The translations under genes were made by a program, and so were the position numbers. 64,000 bases of DNA from Pseudomonas hamedanensis (lineage in GTDB: Bacteria; Pseudomonadota; Gammaproteobacteria; Pseudomonadales; Pseudomonadaceae). Where the stretch lies: assembly GCF_014268595.2 (NCBI RefSeq), contig NZ_CP077091.1, positions 1,634,501-1,698,500 of the forward strand, in the 5' to 3' direction. The notes below the pieces were generated by a model. It was given only the letters and a program-made list of their open reading frames with translations. It did not search any database and was not told the origin of the DNA. Shown here in pieces: positions 35,925 to 44,794 of this stretch. Each line of letters opens with the position of its first letter. Position 1 is the stretch's first letter.

Positions 35925-36963
35925 TGTCGTTGTCGTCGGCGCCGGTCCCGCAGGCTGCGCCTGTGCGATCAGTTGCGCCCAGCGAGGCCTGCGGGTGGCT
36001 TTGGTCGAACGCCAGCCGTTCCCACGATATCGCCCCGGCGAAAGTCTGCATCCGGGCATTGAGCCGTTGTTGCAACACCTCGGCGTCGCCGGACAATTAT
36101 ACTCCCCGCCAGCCATGCGTTTTGACGGGCACTGGATACACTGGGACGGCCCGCCGCGTTTCAGCCCCTTTGGCGCGGATGAGAATGGCCCGTGGCGGGG
36201 TTTCCAGATTGCCCGGGCCGACCTCGATGGCGCCTTGCTGCAACAAGCACGGCGGCTCGGCGTGCATGTGCGCCAGCCGTGCCGCGCGAGCAGAGTGCTC
36301 ACTCTCGATGCCCGCGTGACAGGCCTGGAAACTGACAGCGGTTGCCTGCACGCTGCCTGGCTGGTCGATGCCAGCGGCGCCACTGGCTGGCTGGGCCGGC
36401 AATTGGCGCTGCCGGATCAAGCGGGTTCACCGCCGCTCCAGGTGCGCTATGGTTATCTCCACGGCTGTCTCGGTCCTTACGCAAACACCCCGCACCTGCT
36501 GGCCGGGCCTTACGGCTGGACCTGGATCACTCAGGTCCAGACACAATTGCTGCACTGGACAAACCTGGCATTCGCAACTGATCGGGCGCAAAACGCTGAC
36601 CGGCAAATGCTGCCCGAAGCGCTGCGCGTATTGCCGCAAGCCGGTCCGATCCGCGGCGCCGACGTCAGCTGGCGTATCAGCAAGGCCGCCGCCGGCAACG
36701 GCTATTTCCTGGTCGGTGACTGCGCAAGCCGGCTCGATCCGGCGGCGTCACACGGTGTGCTCAAGGCGCTGATGAGCGGCATGCAGGCGGCACAAGCGGT
36801 TCACGACTGCCTTCGGCGGCCTATATTAGAAGCGGCGGTACAGGCGCAATACCGGCAATGGCTGCATGCCTGGTTTGAACGCGACGCGACCCAACTGCGC
36901 CACTTCTACCGCCAGCATCCCTACCCGCCACAATGGCTCGGTTGCCCGGCAAAACCGAGCTAG
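35911..36963 (+). CDS. LodB-like FAD-dependent oxidoreductase
   Basis: 350 aa flavoprotein starting with TTG at 35911, overlapping the LodA-like gene by 14 bases. The FAD Rossmann motif (FDVVVVGAGPAGCACAIS) is at residues 4-21 and the GD motif (GNGYFLVGDCASRLDPAASH) near residue 265; it resembles halogenase/geranylgeranyl-reductase-type monooxygenases. In the LodA system such a protein modifies the tryptophan of the oxidase. The tight overlap supports a dedicated maturation role. No other start with a better ribosome site is seen. Confidence 0.8.
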   Translation: MTQFDVVVVGAGPAGCACAISCAQRGLRVALVERQPFPRYRPGESLHPGIEPLLQHLGVAGQLYSPPAMRFDGHWIHWDGPPRFSPFGADENGPWRGFQIARADLDGALLQQARRLGVHVRQPCRASRVLTLDARVTGLETDSGCLHAAWLVDASGATGWLGRQLALPDQAGSPPLQVRYGYLHGCLGPYANTPHLLAGPYGWTWITQVQTQLLHWTNLAFATDRAQNADRQMLPEALRVLPQAGPIRGADVSWRISKAAAGNGYFLVGDCASRLDPAASHGVLKALMSGMQAAQAVHDCLRRPILEAAVQAQYRQWLHAWFERDATQLRHFYRQHPYPPQWLGCPAKPS

Positions 36964-37097
36964 ACTCATTCATTACCCAGTCGAGGGGGACGCAGGACTT
37001 CAGCGGTGCCCTGCCCTAATCCGTGACCACCGCCCGGTGGCGCCTGCCTCGACACTCAACGCCGCCGGACGGTGATCCTGTTTCAGGAGCACACGTG

Positions 37098-38144
37098 ATG
37101 AATGAGGCGAAACTCAACGAATTCATGGGCAAATTGCTCAACGATATGGGCGGCGCGGCCATGCTGGCCAATGTCATCGTCGGCGAAGAGCTCGGCTTGT
37201 ACCGGGCCATGGCCGACAGCCAACCGATCAGCCCCGAAGCCCTCGCCGCGAAAACCACCTGCAACCCGCGTCTGGTGCGCGAATGGCTCAGCGCACACGC
37301 GGCGTCCGGCTACATGGAACACCGTGACGGCCAGTTCCGTTTGCCGGAAGAACAAGCGCTGGCGCTGGCGGTGGAAGACTCGCCGGTGTATGTCGCCGGC
37401 GGGCTCGGGGTGGTGGCGTCGTTTTTCCATGACAAGGACAAACTGGTCAAAGCCATGCGCGGCAACGGCGCCCTGCCGTGGGGCGATCACCATCCATGCA
37501 TGTTCTCCGGCACCGAACGGTTCTTCCGCCCCGGCTACAAGGGCCACCTGATCGCCGAATGGCTGCCGGCGCTGGACGGCGTAGTGGCCAAACTCGAACG
37601 CGGTGGCAAAGTCGCCGACATCGGCTGCGGCCACGGCGCCTCGACGGTGATCATGGCTCAGGCCTTTCCAAGGTCGCAGTTTGTCGGTTTCGACTTTCAT
37701 GCGCCGTCGATCGCGGTCGCCACCCAACGGGCCGAAGAAGGTGGTGTCGGCAACCGGGCCGGCTTCTTCGAGGCCACGGCAAAAAACTACCCCGGCGACG
37801 ACTACGATCTGATCTGTTTTTTCGATTGCCTGCACGACATGGGCGACCCAGTCGGAGCCGCACGCCACGCTTACGACTCGCTGAAAGACGATGGCACCGT
37901 GTTGCTGGTCGAACCGTTCGCCAACGACAAGCTGGACGATAATTTCAACGCGGTCGGACGGTTGTTTTATGCGGCTTCGACGTTCATTTGCACCCCCAAC
38001 TCGCTGTCCCAGGAAGTCGGCCTCGGCCTCGGTGCGCAAGCCGGCGAAATGCGCCTGCGCAAAGTGTTCACCGAGGCCGGATTCAAGCAGTTCCGTCGGG
38101 CCACGCAGACGCCGTTCAACCTGATTCTGGAGGCGCGCAAGTAG
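37098..38144 (+). CDS. SAM-dependent methyltransferase with N-terminal winged helix
   Basis: 348 aa. CAGGAG precedes the ATG at 37098. The N-terminal winged-helix domain (LGLYRAMADSQPISPEALAA, NPRLVREWLSAHAASGYM) is the type used for dimerisation in O-methyltransferases. The Rossmann domain has motif I VADIGCGHGASTVIMAQ (about 174-190) and FFDCLHDMGDP. The substrate is unknown; relatives include the ubiquinone-type and O-methyltransferase families. It starts 135 bp after the LodB-like gene and may or may not share its transcript. Confidence 0.88.
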   Translation: MNEAKLNEFMGKLLNDMGGAAMLANVIVGEELGLYRAMADSQPISPEALAAKTTCNPRLVREWLSAHAASGYMEHRDGQFRLPEEQALALAVEDSPVYVAGGLGVVASFFHDKDKLVKAMRGNGALPWGDHHPCMFSGTERFFRPGYKGHLIAEWLPALDGVVAKLERGGKVADIGCGHGASTVIMAQAFPRSQFVGFDFHAPSIAVATQRAEEGGVGNRAGFFEATAKNYPGDDYDLICFFDCLHDMGDPVGAARHAYDSLKDDGTVLLVEPFANDKLDDNFNAVGRLFYAASTFICTPNSLSQEVGLGLGAQAGEMRLRKVFTEAGFKQFRRATQTPFNLILEARK

Positions 38145-38198
38145 ACGATGCGGATCGCGTGCTAACCTGCTGGCACTGCCCACTCTGGAGTGCTGACC

Positions 38199-39038
38199 AT
38201 GCTCGACAGCCCGACCCGCGACCTCGATACACTGCAACAGGCGATGGCCGATGGCGATTTTCTCGTACTGACCGGGGCCGGGATCAGCACGCCATCGGGC
38301 ATTCCCGATTACCGTGACAGCGACGGCGTACGCCGTGGCCGGCAGCCGATGATGTATCAGGAATTCCTCGCGGCTGCGGAGTCTCGTCGTCGCTACTGGG
38401 CGCGGGCCATGCTCGGCTGGCCGAAGGTGCGCCAGGCGCAGCCGAATGCGGCGCACCAGGCCTTGGCCGCGCTGCAGCGCCATGGGCTGCTCCGCGACCT
38501 CATCACGCAAAACGTCGACGCCCTGCACGATCAGGCCGGCAGTGTTGACGTGATCGAACTGCATGGCAACTTGCACCGTGTGCTGTGCCTGGATTGCGGC
38601 CAGCGCAGTGAGCGCGACGCAATTCAGCAGTTGTTGGAGCGGCAAAACCCGTATCTGGCGGGCGTAGATGCCGTGCAGGCACCCGATGGCGACACCCTGC
38701 TCGACCCGGCATTCGAGGCGCGCTTCGAGGTGCCGCATTGCCCTCATTGTGCCGGCGAGCGGTTGAAACCGGATGTCGTATTTTTCGGTGAGAACGTCGC
38801 GCAACACACCGCCGCCCGTGCGATGGCCGCGGCAGAGCATGCCGCGGGAATGTTGGTGGTAGGTTCTTCGTTGATGGCGTATTCGGCGTTTCGCCTGTGC
38901 CGGGTCATCTCTGACCGCGGCAAGCCGCTGATTGCGCTCAATCTGGGCAAGACTCGCGCGGACGATTTGCTCGACCTGAAGATCGAAGCGTCTTGCGAAC
39001 AGCTGTTACCGCTGCTGACCGAACGCCTCCTTTCCTGA
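38199..39038 (+). CDS. NAD-dependent protein deacylase (sirtuin)
   Basis: 279 aa Sir2-family enzyme. NAD motifs GAGISTPSGIPDYRD (26-40) and TQNVDALH (103-110), catalytic His122 (ELHGN), and a zinc site Cys130-X2-Cys133 and Cys181-X2-Cys184. The PDYRD and long zinc insertion place it with the class II (SIRT4-like) bacterial sirtuins rather than CobB. GGAG lies upstream of 38199. Substrates unknown (lysine acyl groups). Confidence 0.93.
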   Translation: MLDSPTRDLDTLQQAMADGDFLVLTGAGISTPSGIPDYRDSDGVRRGRQPMMYQEFLAAAESRRRYWARAMLGWPKVRQAQPNAAHQALAALQRHGLLRDLITQNVDALHDQAGSVDVIELHGNLHRVLCLDCGQRSERDAIQQLLERQNPYLAGVDAVQAPDGDTLLDPAFEARFEVPHCPHCAGERLKPDVVFFGENVAQHTAARAMAAAEHAAGMLVVGSSLMAYSAFRLCRVISDRGKPLIALNLGKTRADDLLDLKIEASCEQLLPLLTERLLS

Positions 39039-39050
39039 CCACACTATTCC

Positions 39051-39146
39051 CCCTGTAGGAGTGAGCCTGCTCGCGAAGGGGCCTGCACCGTCAACATCCC
39101 CGCCGCCTGACCCACCGCCTTCGCGAGCAGGCTCACTCCTACAGGG
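39051..39146. repeat. REPIN-like inverted pair
   Basis: CCCTGTAGGAGTGAGCCTGC and its complement GCAGGCTCACTCCTACAGGG around a roughly 45-bp centre, between the convergent sirtuin and LysR genes. Confidence 0.85.
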
Positions 39147-39157
39147 GATCGGGGCGA

Positions 39158-40054
39158 TCAGGAAGGCAGGCGTTCACTCAGGTTTTCCTGCTGGAGAATG
39201 TCGAATAATGCTTGCGCCGCTGCCGACAGTTCATTGCCCGGTTCGGTCAGCACACCGATGGCGCGCTCCACCGAGTCCTTCAAGGTCAGACAGTGCGCGC
39301 CCAGCTCCTGCATTTGCCCGGCACACAATGCCGGAACCGCACTGACGCCCAGGCCACTGGCGACCATTCTGCCGACGGTCGCCAATTGGTGGCTTTCGAA
39401 TTCCACCGGCAATTTCATCCCCCGCGCCTGCAAATGCTCTTCCAGCATCACCCGCACCGTCGACGGTCGCTGCAAGGTAATAAATGGCTCTTGCAGCAAT
39501 GTCTGCCAATCGATCTCGCCGCGCTGCGCCAACGGCGAATCCATCGGCACCACCGCCACGAAGCGATCCCGGTACAACGGCGTGAAGGTCATCGAGGTGT
39601 TTTGCATGGGCTCAAATGCCACGCCCAGTTCAACCTGACGATCGCGGACCATTTCCAGCACCTGCTCGTTGATCACGTCGTTGACCGTGACGTTAACGTT
39701 GGGATAGCGCGCGCGAAAGGTCTTCAGGATCGGCGGCAGCAAATTGCCGGCAAACGACGGCATCGCCGCCAGCGTCACGCGCCCGCGTTGCAGGCTGAAG
39801 CGTTGACGCATTTCGTCTTCGGCGTTGTCCCAGTCGGCAATCAGCCGCCGCGCCAGTGGCAGCAAGGATTCGCCTTCGGCCGTCAGTGCCACATTACGTG
39901 TGTTGCGGCTGAACAGGCGCCCACCCAGGCCTTCTTCCAGCGCCTTGATGGTCAGGCTCAACGCCGATTGAGATAAATGCAGACGCTCGCAGGCCACGGC
40001 GAAACTCAGGCTTTGGGCCACGGCGAGAAAGGCGCGGATCTGTTTTATGGTCAT
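39158..40054 (-). CDS. dhcR: LysR-family regulator of the CoA-transferase operon
   Basis: 298 aa. N-terminal winged HTH (IKQIRAFLAVAQSLSFAVAC, ERLHLSQSALSLTIKALEEG), C-terminal periplasmic-binding-like co-inducer domain. Divergent from the dhcAB-atoB operon, exactly as the LysR gene PA1998 (dhcR) lies beside PA1999-PA2001 in P. aeruginosa. It probably activates that operon in response to a carnitine or 3-oxoacid metabolite (inference from the P. aeruginosa case). Confidence 0.85.
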   Translation of the reverse strand: MTIKQIRAFLAVAQSLSFAVACERLHLSQSALSLTIKALEEGLGGRLFSRNTRNVALTAEGESLLPLARRLIADWDNAEDEMRQRFSLQRGRVTLAAMPSFAGNLLPPILKTFRARYPNVNVTVNDVINEQVLEMVRDRQVELGVAFEPMQNTSMTFTPLYRDRFVAVVPMDSPLAQRGEIDWQTLLQEPFITLQRPSTVRVMLEEHLQARGMKLPVEFESHQLATVGRMVASGLGVSAVPALCAGQMQELGAHCLTLKDSVERAIGVLTEPGNELSAAAQALFDILQQENLSERLPS

Positions 40055-40117
40055 GGTCGCTTCGTTCCAGTTGTAAGCTGCAAGCGTCAAGCTGCAAGCC
40101 ACAACGCGGTTGATTGT

Positions 40118-40221
40118 TGATCATTCCCACGCTCCGGCGTGGGAATGCAGCCCGTGACGCTCCGCATCACTGGACGCGGAGCGTCCTAGAGGCGTTCCCA
40201 CCCGGAGCGTGGGAACGATCA
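40118..40221. repeat. Inverted repeat, CGTTCCCACGCTCCGCGTGG family
   Basis: Second copy of the element at 2161-2269, here with ATTCCCACGCTCCGGCGTGG on the left arm and GGAGCGTGGGAACGATC on the right. It lies between dhcR and the A+T-rich promoter region of dhcA. Confidence 0.8.
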
Positions 40222-40342
40222 AAGCGTTATTGAGTTTTATCAATCAATCAACCGTAAAAATCAACTTAACAAATATATTTCACAGAGAGACACTCAAACC
40301 ATTCGGCTAGCCAGCCGCCCGCAAATAATAAAAGAGGTGCCT
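40222..40342 (+). promoter_or_regulatory. A+T-rich promoter region of dhcAB-atoB
   Basis: A markedly A+T-rich stretch (for example TTATCAATCAATCAACCG and AACAAATATATTTCACAG) between the repeat and dhcA. It is the only space for the divergent promoters and the DhcR site; I cannot assign exact boxes. Confidence 0.5.
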
Positions 40343-41041
40343 ATGGCAGGTTTCGACAAGCGTGTGAGTTCCTACGAGGAAGCCCTGGCCGGGCTTGAGG
40401 ATGGCATGACCGTCATCGCCGGCGGCTTCGGCTTGTGTGGCATTCCGGAAAACCTGATCGCCGAGATCAAGCGCAAGGGCACCCGCGACCTCACAGTGGT
40501 TTCCAACAACTGCGGCGTCGATGGCTTCGGTCTTGGCGTGCTGCTCACCGACCGTCAGATCAGCAAGGTCGTCGCCTCTTACGTTGGCGAGAACAAGCTG
40601 TTCGAAGAGCAACTGCTCAAGGGCGAAATCGAGGTCATCCTCACGCCGCAGGGCACCCTCGCCGAGAAGATGCGCGCGGGCGGCGCCGGCATTCCGGCGT
40701 TCTTCACCGCCACCGGGGTCGGCACCCCGGTCGCCGAAGGCAAGGAAGTGCGTGAATTCAACGGGCGCAAATACCTGATGGAAGAATCCATCACCGGTGA
40801 CTTCGCCATCGTCAAAGGCTGGAAAGCCGACCACTTCGGTAACGTCGTCTACCGCCACACCGCGCAGAACTTCAACCCGCTGGCCGCCACCGCCGGCAGA
40901 ATCACCGTGGTCGAAGTCGAAGAAATCGTCGAGCCCGGCGAGCTGGACCCGAGCCAGATCCACACCCCGGGCATTTACGTCGATCGGGTCATTTGCGGCA
41001 CGTTCGAAAAACGCATCGAACAGCGCACCGTCCGCAAATAA
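40343..41041 (+). CDS. dhcA: Dehydrocarnitine/3-oxoacid CoA-transferase, subunit A
   Basis: 232 aa alpha subunit of a family I CoA-transferase. The glycine-rich [14 protein letters not shown] (residues 27-40) and [20 protein letters not shown] are typical. With DhcB it moves CoA from a donor (succinyl- or acetyl-CoA) to 3-dehydrocarnitine or an acetoacetate-like acid. GAGGTG precedes the start. Gene order LysR / A / B / thiolase equals the P. aeruginosa dhc locus; activity on plain acetoacetate (ScoA-like) cannot be excluded. Confidence 0.9.
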   Translation: MAGFDKRVSSYEEALAGLEDGMTVIAGGFGLCGIPENLIAEIKRKGTRDLTVVSNNCGVDGFGLGVLLTDRQISKVVASYVGENKLFEEQLLKGEIEVILTPQGTLAEKMRAGGAGIPAFFTATGVGTPVAEGKEVREFNGRKYLMEESITGDFAIVKGWKADHFGNVVYRHTAQNFNPLAATAGRITVVEVEEIVEPGELDPSQIHTPGIYVDRVICGTFEKRIEQRTVRK

Positions 41042-41065
41042 TTCAGGGCTACGGAGAACAACAAC

Positions 41066-41731
41066 ATGGCACTTACCCGCGAACAAATGGCTCAGCGCGT
41101 CGCCCGCGAAATGCAGGACGGCTACTACGTCAACCTCGGCATCGGCATTCCGACCCTGGTCGCCAACTATATTCCCGAAGGCATGGAAGTCATGCTGCAA
41201 TCGGAAAACGGCCTGCTCGGCATGGGACCTTTTCCTACCGAAGAAACCATCGATGCCGACATGATCAACGCCGGCAAACAAACCGTGACTGCACGCATTG
41301 GCGCGTCGATCTTCAATTCCGCCGAATCCTTTGCGATGATCCGCGGCGGCCACGTTGACCTGACCGTGCTTGGCGCATTCGAAGTGGACGTCGAGGGCAA
41401 CATCGCCTCGTGGATGATCCCCGGCAAACTGGTGAAAGGCATGGGCGGCGCGATGGATCTGGTGGCCGGTGCCGATAACATCATTGTCATCATGACCCAT
41501 GCGTCCAAAGACGGTGAGTCCAAGCTGTTAGCCAAGTGCAGCCTGCCATTGACCGGTGCCGGCTGTATCAAGCGTGTGCTGACCGACCTCGCCTATCTGG
41601 AAATCGAGAACGGCGCGTTCGTTCTCAAAGAGCGCGCGCCGGGCGTCAGCGTCGAAGAGATCGTGGCCAAAACCGCCGGCAAACTGATTGTGCCTGACCA
41701 CGTACCGGAAATGCAGTTCGCTGCCCAGTGA
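41066..41731 (+). CDS. dhcB: Dehydrocarnitine/3-oxoacid CoA-transferase, subunit B
   Basis: 221 aa beta subunit. The catalytic glutamate that forms the CoA thioester is Glu47 in [12 protein letters not shown]. Partner of DhcA; the genes are 24 bp apart with GGAG before the start. Typical length. Confidence 0.92.
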   Translation: MALTREQMAQRVAREMQDGYYVNLGIGIPTLVANYIPEGMEVMLQSENGLLGMGPFPTEETIDADMINAGKQTVTARIGASIFNSAESFAMIRGGHVDLTVLGAFEVDVEGNIASWMIPGKLVKGMGGAMDLVAGADNIIVIMTHASKDGESKLLAKCSLPLTGAGCIKRVLTDLAYLEIENGAFVLKERAPGVSVEEIVAKTAGKLIVPDHVPEMQFAAQ

Positions 41732-41742
41732 GGAATTTGAAA

Positions 41743-42924
41743 ATGCAAGACGTCGTCATTGTTGCCGCCACGCGTACCGCGATCGGCAGTTTCCAGGGTG
41801 CCCTGGCCAATGTTTCCGCGGTGGATCTGGGCGCGGCGGTGATCCGCCAGTTGCTTGAACAGACCGGTCTGGACGGTGCGCAGGTCGATGAGGTGATCAT
41901 GGGCCAGGTGTTGACCGCCGGTGCCGGCCAGAACCCGGCGCGTCAGGCCGCAATCAAGGCCGGCCTGCCCCACGCCGTACCGGCCATGACCCTGAACAAG
42001 GTCTGCGGCTCGGGCCTCAAGGCTTTGCACCTCGGTGCACAAGCGATCCGTTGCGGCGACGCTGAGGTGATCATCGCTGGCGGTCAGGAGAACATGAGCC
42101 TGTCCAACTACATCATGCCGGGCGCGCGCACCGGTCTGCGCATGGGCCACGCGCAAATCGTCGATACCATGATCAGCGATGGCCTGTGGGACGCCTTCAA
42201 CGATTACCACATGGGCATCACCGCCGAAAATCTGGTCGACAAATATGAGATCAGCCGCGAGCAACAGGACGCGTTTGCTGCCGCGTCTCAGCAAAAAGCG
42301 GCTGCCGCGATTGAGGCTGGTCGCTTCGTTGATGAAATCACCCCGATTCTGATCCCGCAGCGCAAGGGCGAGCCTGTCGCCTTCCAGGTTGACGAACAGC
42401 CACGCGGCGAGACCACCGCCGAGTCTCTGGCGAAACTGCGCCCGGCATTCAAGAAGGACGGCAGCGTCACCGCTGGCAACGCTTCGTCGTTGAACGACGG
42501 CGCCGCCGCAGTGATTCTGATGAGCGCCGAGAAAGCCAAAGCCCTGGGCCTGCCCGTGCTGGCAACCATCGCCGCTTACGCCAATGCCGGTGTTGACCCG
42601 GCGATCATGGGCATCGGCCCGGTTTCGGCGACGCGCCGTTGCCTGGACAAGGCCGGCTGGACCCTTGACCAACTCGACCTGATCGAAGCCAACGAAGCGT
42701 TCGCCGCACAATCGCTGGCGGTGGCCAAGGATCTGCAATGGGACCTGGACAAGGTCAACGTCAACGGCGGCGCCATCGCCCTCGGCCACCCGATCGGTGC
42801 CTCGGGCTGCCGCGTGCTGGTGACGTTGCTGCATGAAATGATCAAGCGCGATGCCAAAAAAGGTCTGGCGACCTTGTGCATCGGTGGCGGTCAGGGTGTG
42901 GCGCTGGCGCTGGAACGCGCCTGA
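41743..42924 (+). CDS. atoB: Acetyl-CoA C-acetyltransferase (thiolase)
   Basis: 393 aa biosynthetic/degradative thiolase. Catalytic Cys88 ([11 protein letters not shown]), His in [14 protein letters not shown], and the second Cys in [11 protein letters not shown]. It cleaves the acetoacetyl-CoA made by the transferase into two acetyl-CoA. The ATG at 41743 has GAGGA upstream and starts only 11 bases after dhcB. An operon terminator follows at 42976. Confidence 0.94.
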   Translation: MQDVVIVAATRTAIGSFQGALANVSAVDLGAAVIRQLLEQTGLDGAQVDEVIMGQVLTAGAGQNPARQAAIKAGLPHAVPAMTLNKVCGSGLKALHLGAQAIRCGDAEVIIAGGQENMSLSNYIMPGARTGLRMGHAQIVDTMISDGLWDAFNDYHMGITAENLVDKYEISREQQDAFAAASQQKAAAAIEAGRFVDEITPILIPQRKGEPVAFQVDEQPRGETTAESLAKLRPAFKKDGSVTAGNASSLNDGAAAVILMSAEKAKALGLPVLATIAAYANAGVDPAIMGIGPVSATRRCLDKAGWTLDQLDLIEANEAFAAQSLAVAKDLQWDLDKVNVNGGAIALGHPIGASGCRVLVTLLHEMIKRDAKKGLATLCIGGGQGVALALERA

Positions 42925-42975
42925 TACAGCGTTAAAGGCCAATCGCGGATCCACGACATCGGCGGTGGGCTGGCA

Positions 42976-43019
42976 ACAAAAAACCCGGTGCGACTGGCGT
43001 TGCGCCGGGTTTCTTTTTG
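42976..43019 (+). terminator. Terminator of the dhcAB-atoB operon
   Basis: Stem AACCCGGTGC/GCGCCGGGTT with TTCTTTTT after it on the plus strand and an A-run before it. Confidence 0.85.
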
Positions 43020-43052
43020 CTGTTCAGAATCTGTGGTGAATGTGCCGCCGTC

Positions 43053-43126
43053 ATCGCGAGCAGGCTCACTCCTACATTTGAATTGTGAACCCAGTCAATT
43101 GTAGGAGTGAGCCTGCTCGCGATAGC
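43053..43126. repeat. REPIN-like inverted pair
   Basis: ATCGCGAGCAGGCTCACTCC and its inverted copy; the centre is shorter (about 28 bp) and holds CAATT-rich sequence. It lies between atoB and cobF. Confidence 0.8.
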
Positions 43127-43147
43127 GCCGGCACGTCTACTGACCAT

Positions 43148-43903
43148 TCAGGGCTTACGCAGCAAATAGGTATCCATGATCCACCCATGCTGCGCCCGCG
43201 CCGCCTTGCGCACCCGTTCAATCTCGTCTGCGACATCCGCCAGCCGGCCGCTGAGCAGAATTTCGTCCGGCGTGCCCAGGTAAGCCCCCCAAAAAATCTC
43301 CGTCTGCCGATCCGCCACCCGCTGATACGCGTCCTCGGCGTCAAGCATCACCACCAGACTGTCCGCCTCACTCGCCTGCCCCGCCGCCAGGCGACGTCCC
43401 GTGGTGATTTCCACCGAGCGCCCGATCGCGTTCAGCGGCACTTTGTGTTGCGCCGCCAAGGCCTGAACGCTGGTGATGCCAGGAATGACGTCAAAATCAA
43501 AGACACACGTCCCGGCAGCCAGGATCGCCTGGAGGATGCGCACCGTGCTGTCGTATAACGCCGGGTCGCCCCACACCAGAAAACCGCCGCACTGACCGTC
43601 GGCCAATTCGTCATTGATCAGACGCTCGAAGGTCTGCTGCCGGGCGCGGTTCAGCTCATCGACGCTTATGGCGTAGTCGACATCGCCACGCTCGCGTTCC
43701 GGGCTGTGCGCTTCGACGAAGCGGTACGTGGGCTGCGTGATGTAGCGCTCGCAGATCTCGCGGCGCAAATCGATCAGCTTGTGCTTGCGCTGACCTTTAT
43801 CCATCAGGAAGAACACATCGACCCGATTCAGCGCTTTCACTGCCTGCATTGTGATGTAGTCCGGATTCCCGGCACCGATACCGATCACCAGCAAGTGTTT
43901 CAT
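43148..43903 (-). CDS. cobF: Precorrin-6A synthase (deacetylating)
   Basis: 251 aa SAM-dependent tetrapyrrole methylase. In the aerobic cobalamin pathway CobF methylates C-1 of precorrin-5 and releases acetate. The fold's start MKHLLVIGIGAGNPDYITMQ and the SAM loop FLVWGDPALYDSTVRIL are clear. It overlaps the phosphatase gene at 43903 by one base. No other cob gene is in the window, so it is an isolated cobalamin gene here. Confidence 0.93.
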   Translation of the reverse strand: MKHLLVIGIGAGNPDYITMQAVKALNRVDVFFLMDKGQRKHKLIDLRREICERYITQPTYRFVEAHSPERERGDVDYAISVDELNRARQQTFERLINDELADGQCGGFLVWGDPALYDSTVRILQAILAAGTCVFDFDVIPGITSVQALAAQHKVPLNAIGRSVEITTGRRLAAGQASEADSLVVMLDAEDAYQRVADRQTEIFWGAYLGTPDEILLSGRLADVADEIERVRKAARAQHGWIMDTYLLRKP

Positions 43904-44472
43904 CAGCGTGCTCCTTGGAGGTCAGCCCCAGGCAAACGTAACCGCCAGAGACCGTTGAACTGCAACTCGATAGTCGACAGCGGTTCGACATCAATCGCAT
44001 TGAACGCCGCGCCCTGCATCACGTGTAGCAAAGCCGCACGCATGACGTAAGGATGGGTCACAGCAACCACATGCCCCGGATTGAGCTGAACTTCACACAA
44101 CCAATTCGCGACCCGTGCACGCAACTGCGCCACTGACTCGCCGCCATGAGGGGCGGCCTGCGGATCGCTCAGCCAGCGCTGCAACGCATCGGCCTCGCTC
44201 GCCTGCAAATCCTTGAGCGTTCGGCCCTGCCAGCGCCCCCAATCGCAATCGCGCAACGCTCGCTCCACTTGAGCATCCGCACCGAACCACGCGGCAGTCT
44301 GCCGGGTACGCAGTTCCGGACCGCAGATCAGCCGGCGTGCGGCGCTGAAACGTGCAGGAAAAAAGTCGGTCCCCTGACAGGAATTTTCAACAGGCTCATC
44401 AGTAGGAAATATCGCCAATTTTTGTGCGACGGTTCGCGCATGGCAGATCAATGTCAAACGGCTGCTTTGCAC
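43903..44472 (-). CDS. Histidine phosphatase family protein coupled to cobF
   Basis: 189 aa. Phosphoglycerate-mutase-like fold: the N-terminal motif reads LICHARTVAQ instead of the usual RHGxT, so the first phosphate-binding Arg is Cys and Gly is Ala, while the catalytic His is kept. Later GPELRTRQTA, GGESVAQL and the second His in VAVTHPYVMRAAL are present. The position upstream of and overlapping cobF suggests a role in corrinoid metabolism such as alpha-ribazole phosphate removal (inference). It starts with GTG at 44472, with GAGTGAAAG upstream. Confidence 0.8.
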   Translation of the reverse strand: MQSSRLTLICHARTVAQKLAIFPTDEPVENSCQGTDFFPARFSAARRLICGPELRTRQTAAWFGADAQVERALRDCDWGRWQGRTLKDLQASEADALQRWLSDPQAAPHGGESVAQLRARVANWLCEVQLNPGHVVAVTHPYVMRAALLHVMQGAAFNAIDVEPLSTIELQFNGLWRLRLPGADLQGAR

Positions 44473-44794
44473 ATGCTTTCACTCGGTTGAAGGTTATTGA
44501 AAATCAAGGAGGTACCGCCGTTTTTTGGAGTAGACCGACGGAAACAGGGGGCCTCATGGTTATGCACTGTAGCGCTGGCAAGCGCAAAGACGGCAATTTC
44601 GCACACTGTCGTAGGCGATGGACTACAAGGTAGATCGACTTACGTGTAGCCCTTTTGATACGGGCTGCTTGCCCTGTTTCGGGGCCGCTTAAACAGCTAC
44701 AAAAATTCACTAGACATGTAGCCACAGTTACATAAATACTCTTTTAACGGATTGTGAAGCGAATTCAACAACCCCTCATCCAGCAGGAGCCCGG
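44473..44794. other. 322-bp divergent regulatory region before the RpiR gene
   Basis: Lower G+C than its surroundings, no convincing gene. It holds several TGTAGC/GCTACA elements: an inverted pair GCTACA-N15-TGTAGC at 44696-44722, a TGTAGC at 44645-44650 followed by GGGCTGC, and ACTACAAGGTAG at about 44625. RpiR-family regulators often bind near their own gene, so these are candidate operators. I see no cobalamin riboswitch consensus on the cobF side. Confidence 0.4.

Noticed and set aside
37083..38840. 585-residue open frame on the minus strand opposite the methyltransferase and sirtuin
   Set aside because: It spans two well-supported plus-strand genes, has no ribosome site and shows the Arg/His/Gln-rich composition typical of antisense frames in high-G+C DNA.
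41593..42954. 453-residue minus-strand frame opposite atoB
   Set aside because: Antisense of the thiolase gene with no homology or ribosome site.
43053..43126. REP pairs read as CRISPR-like repeats
   Set aside because: The units are inverted rather than direct, irregularly spaced and dispersed across the window; no cas gene is present.
44473..44794. Cobalamin riboswitch before cobF
   Set aside because: I looked for the B12-box-type consensus on the minus strand and found none; the region is better explained as the divergent promoter of the RpiR cluster.
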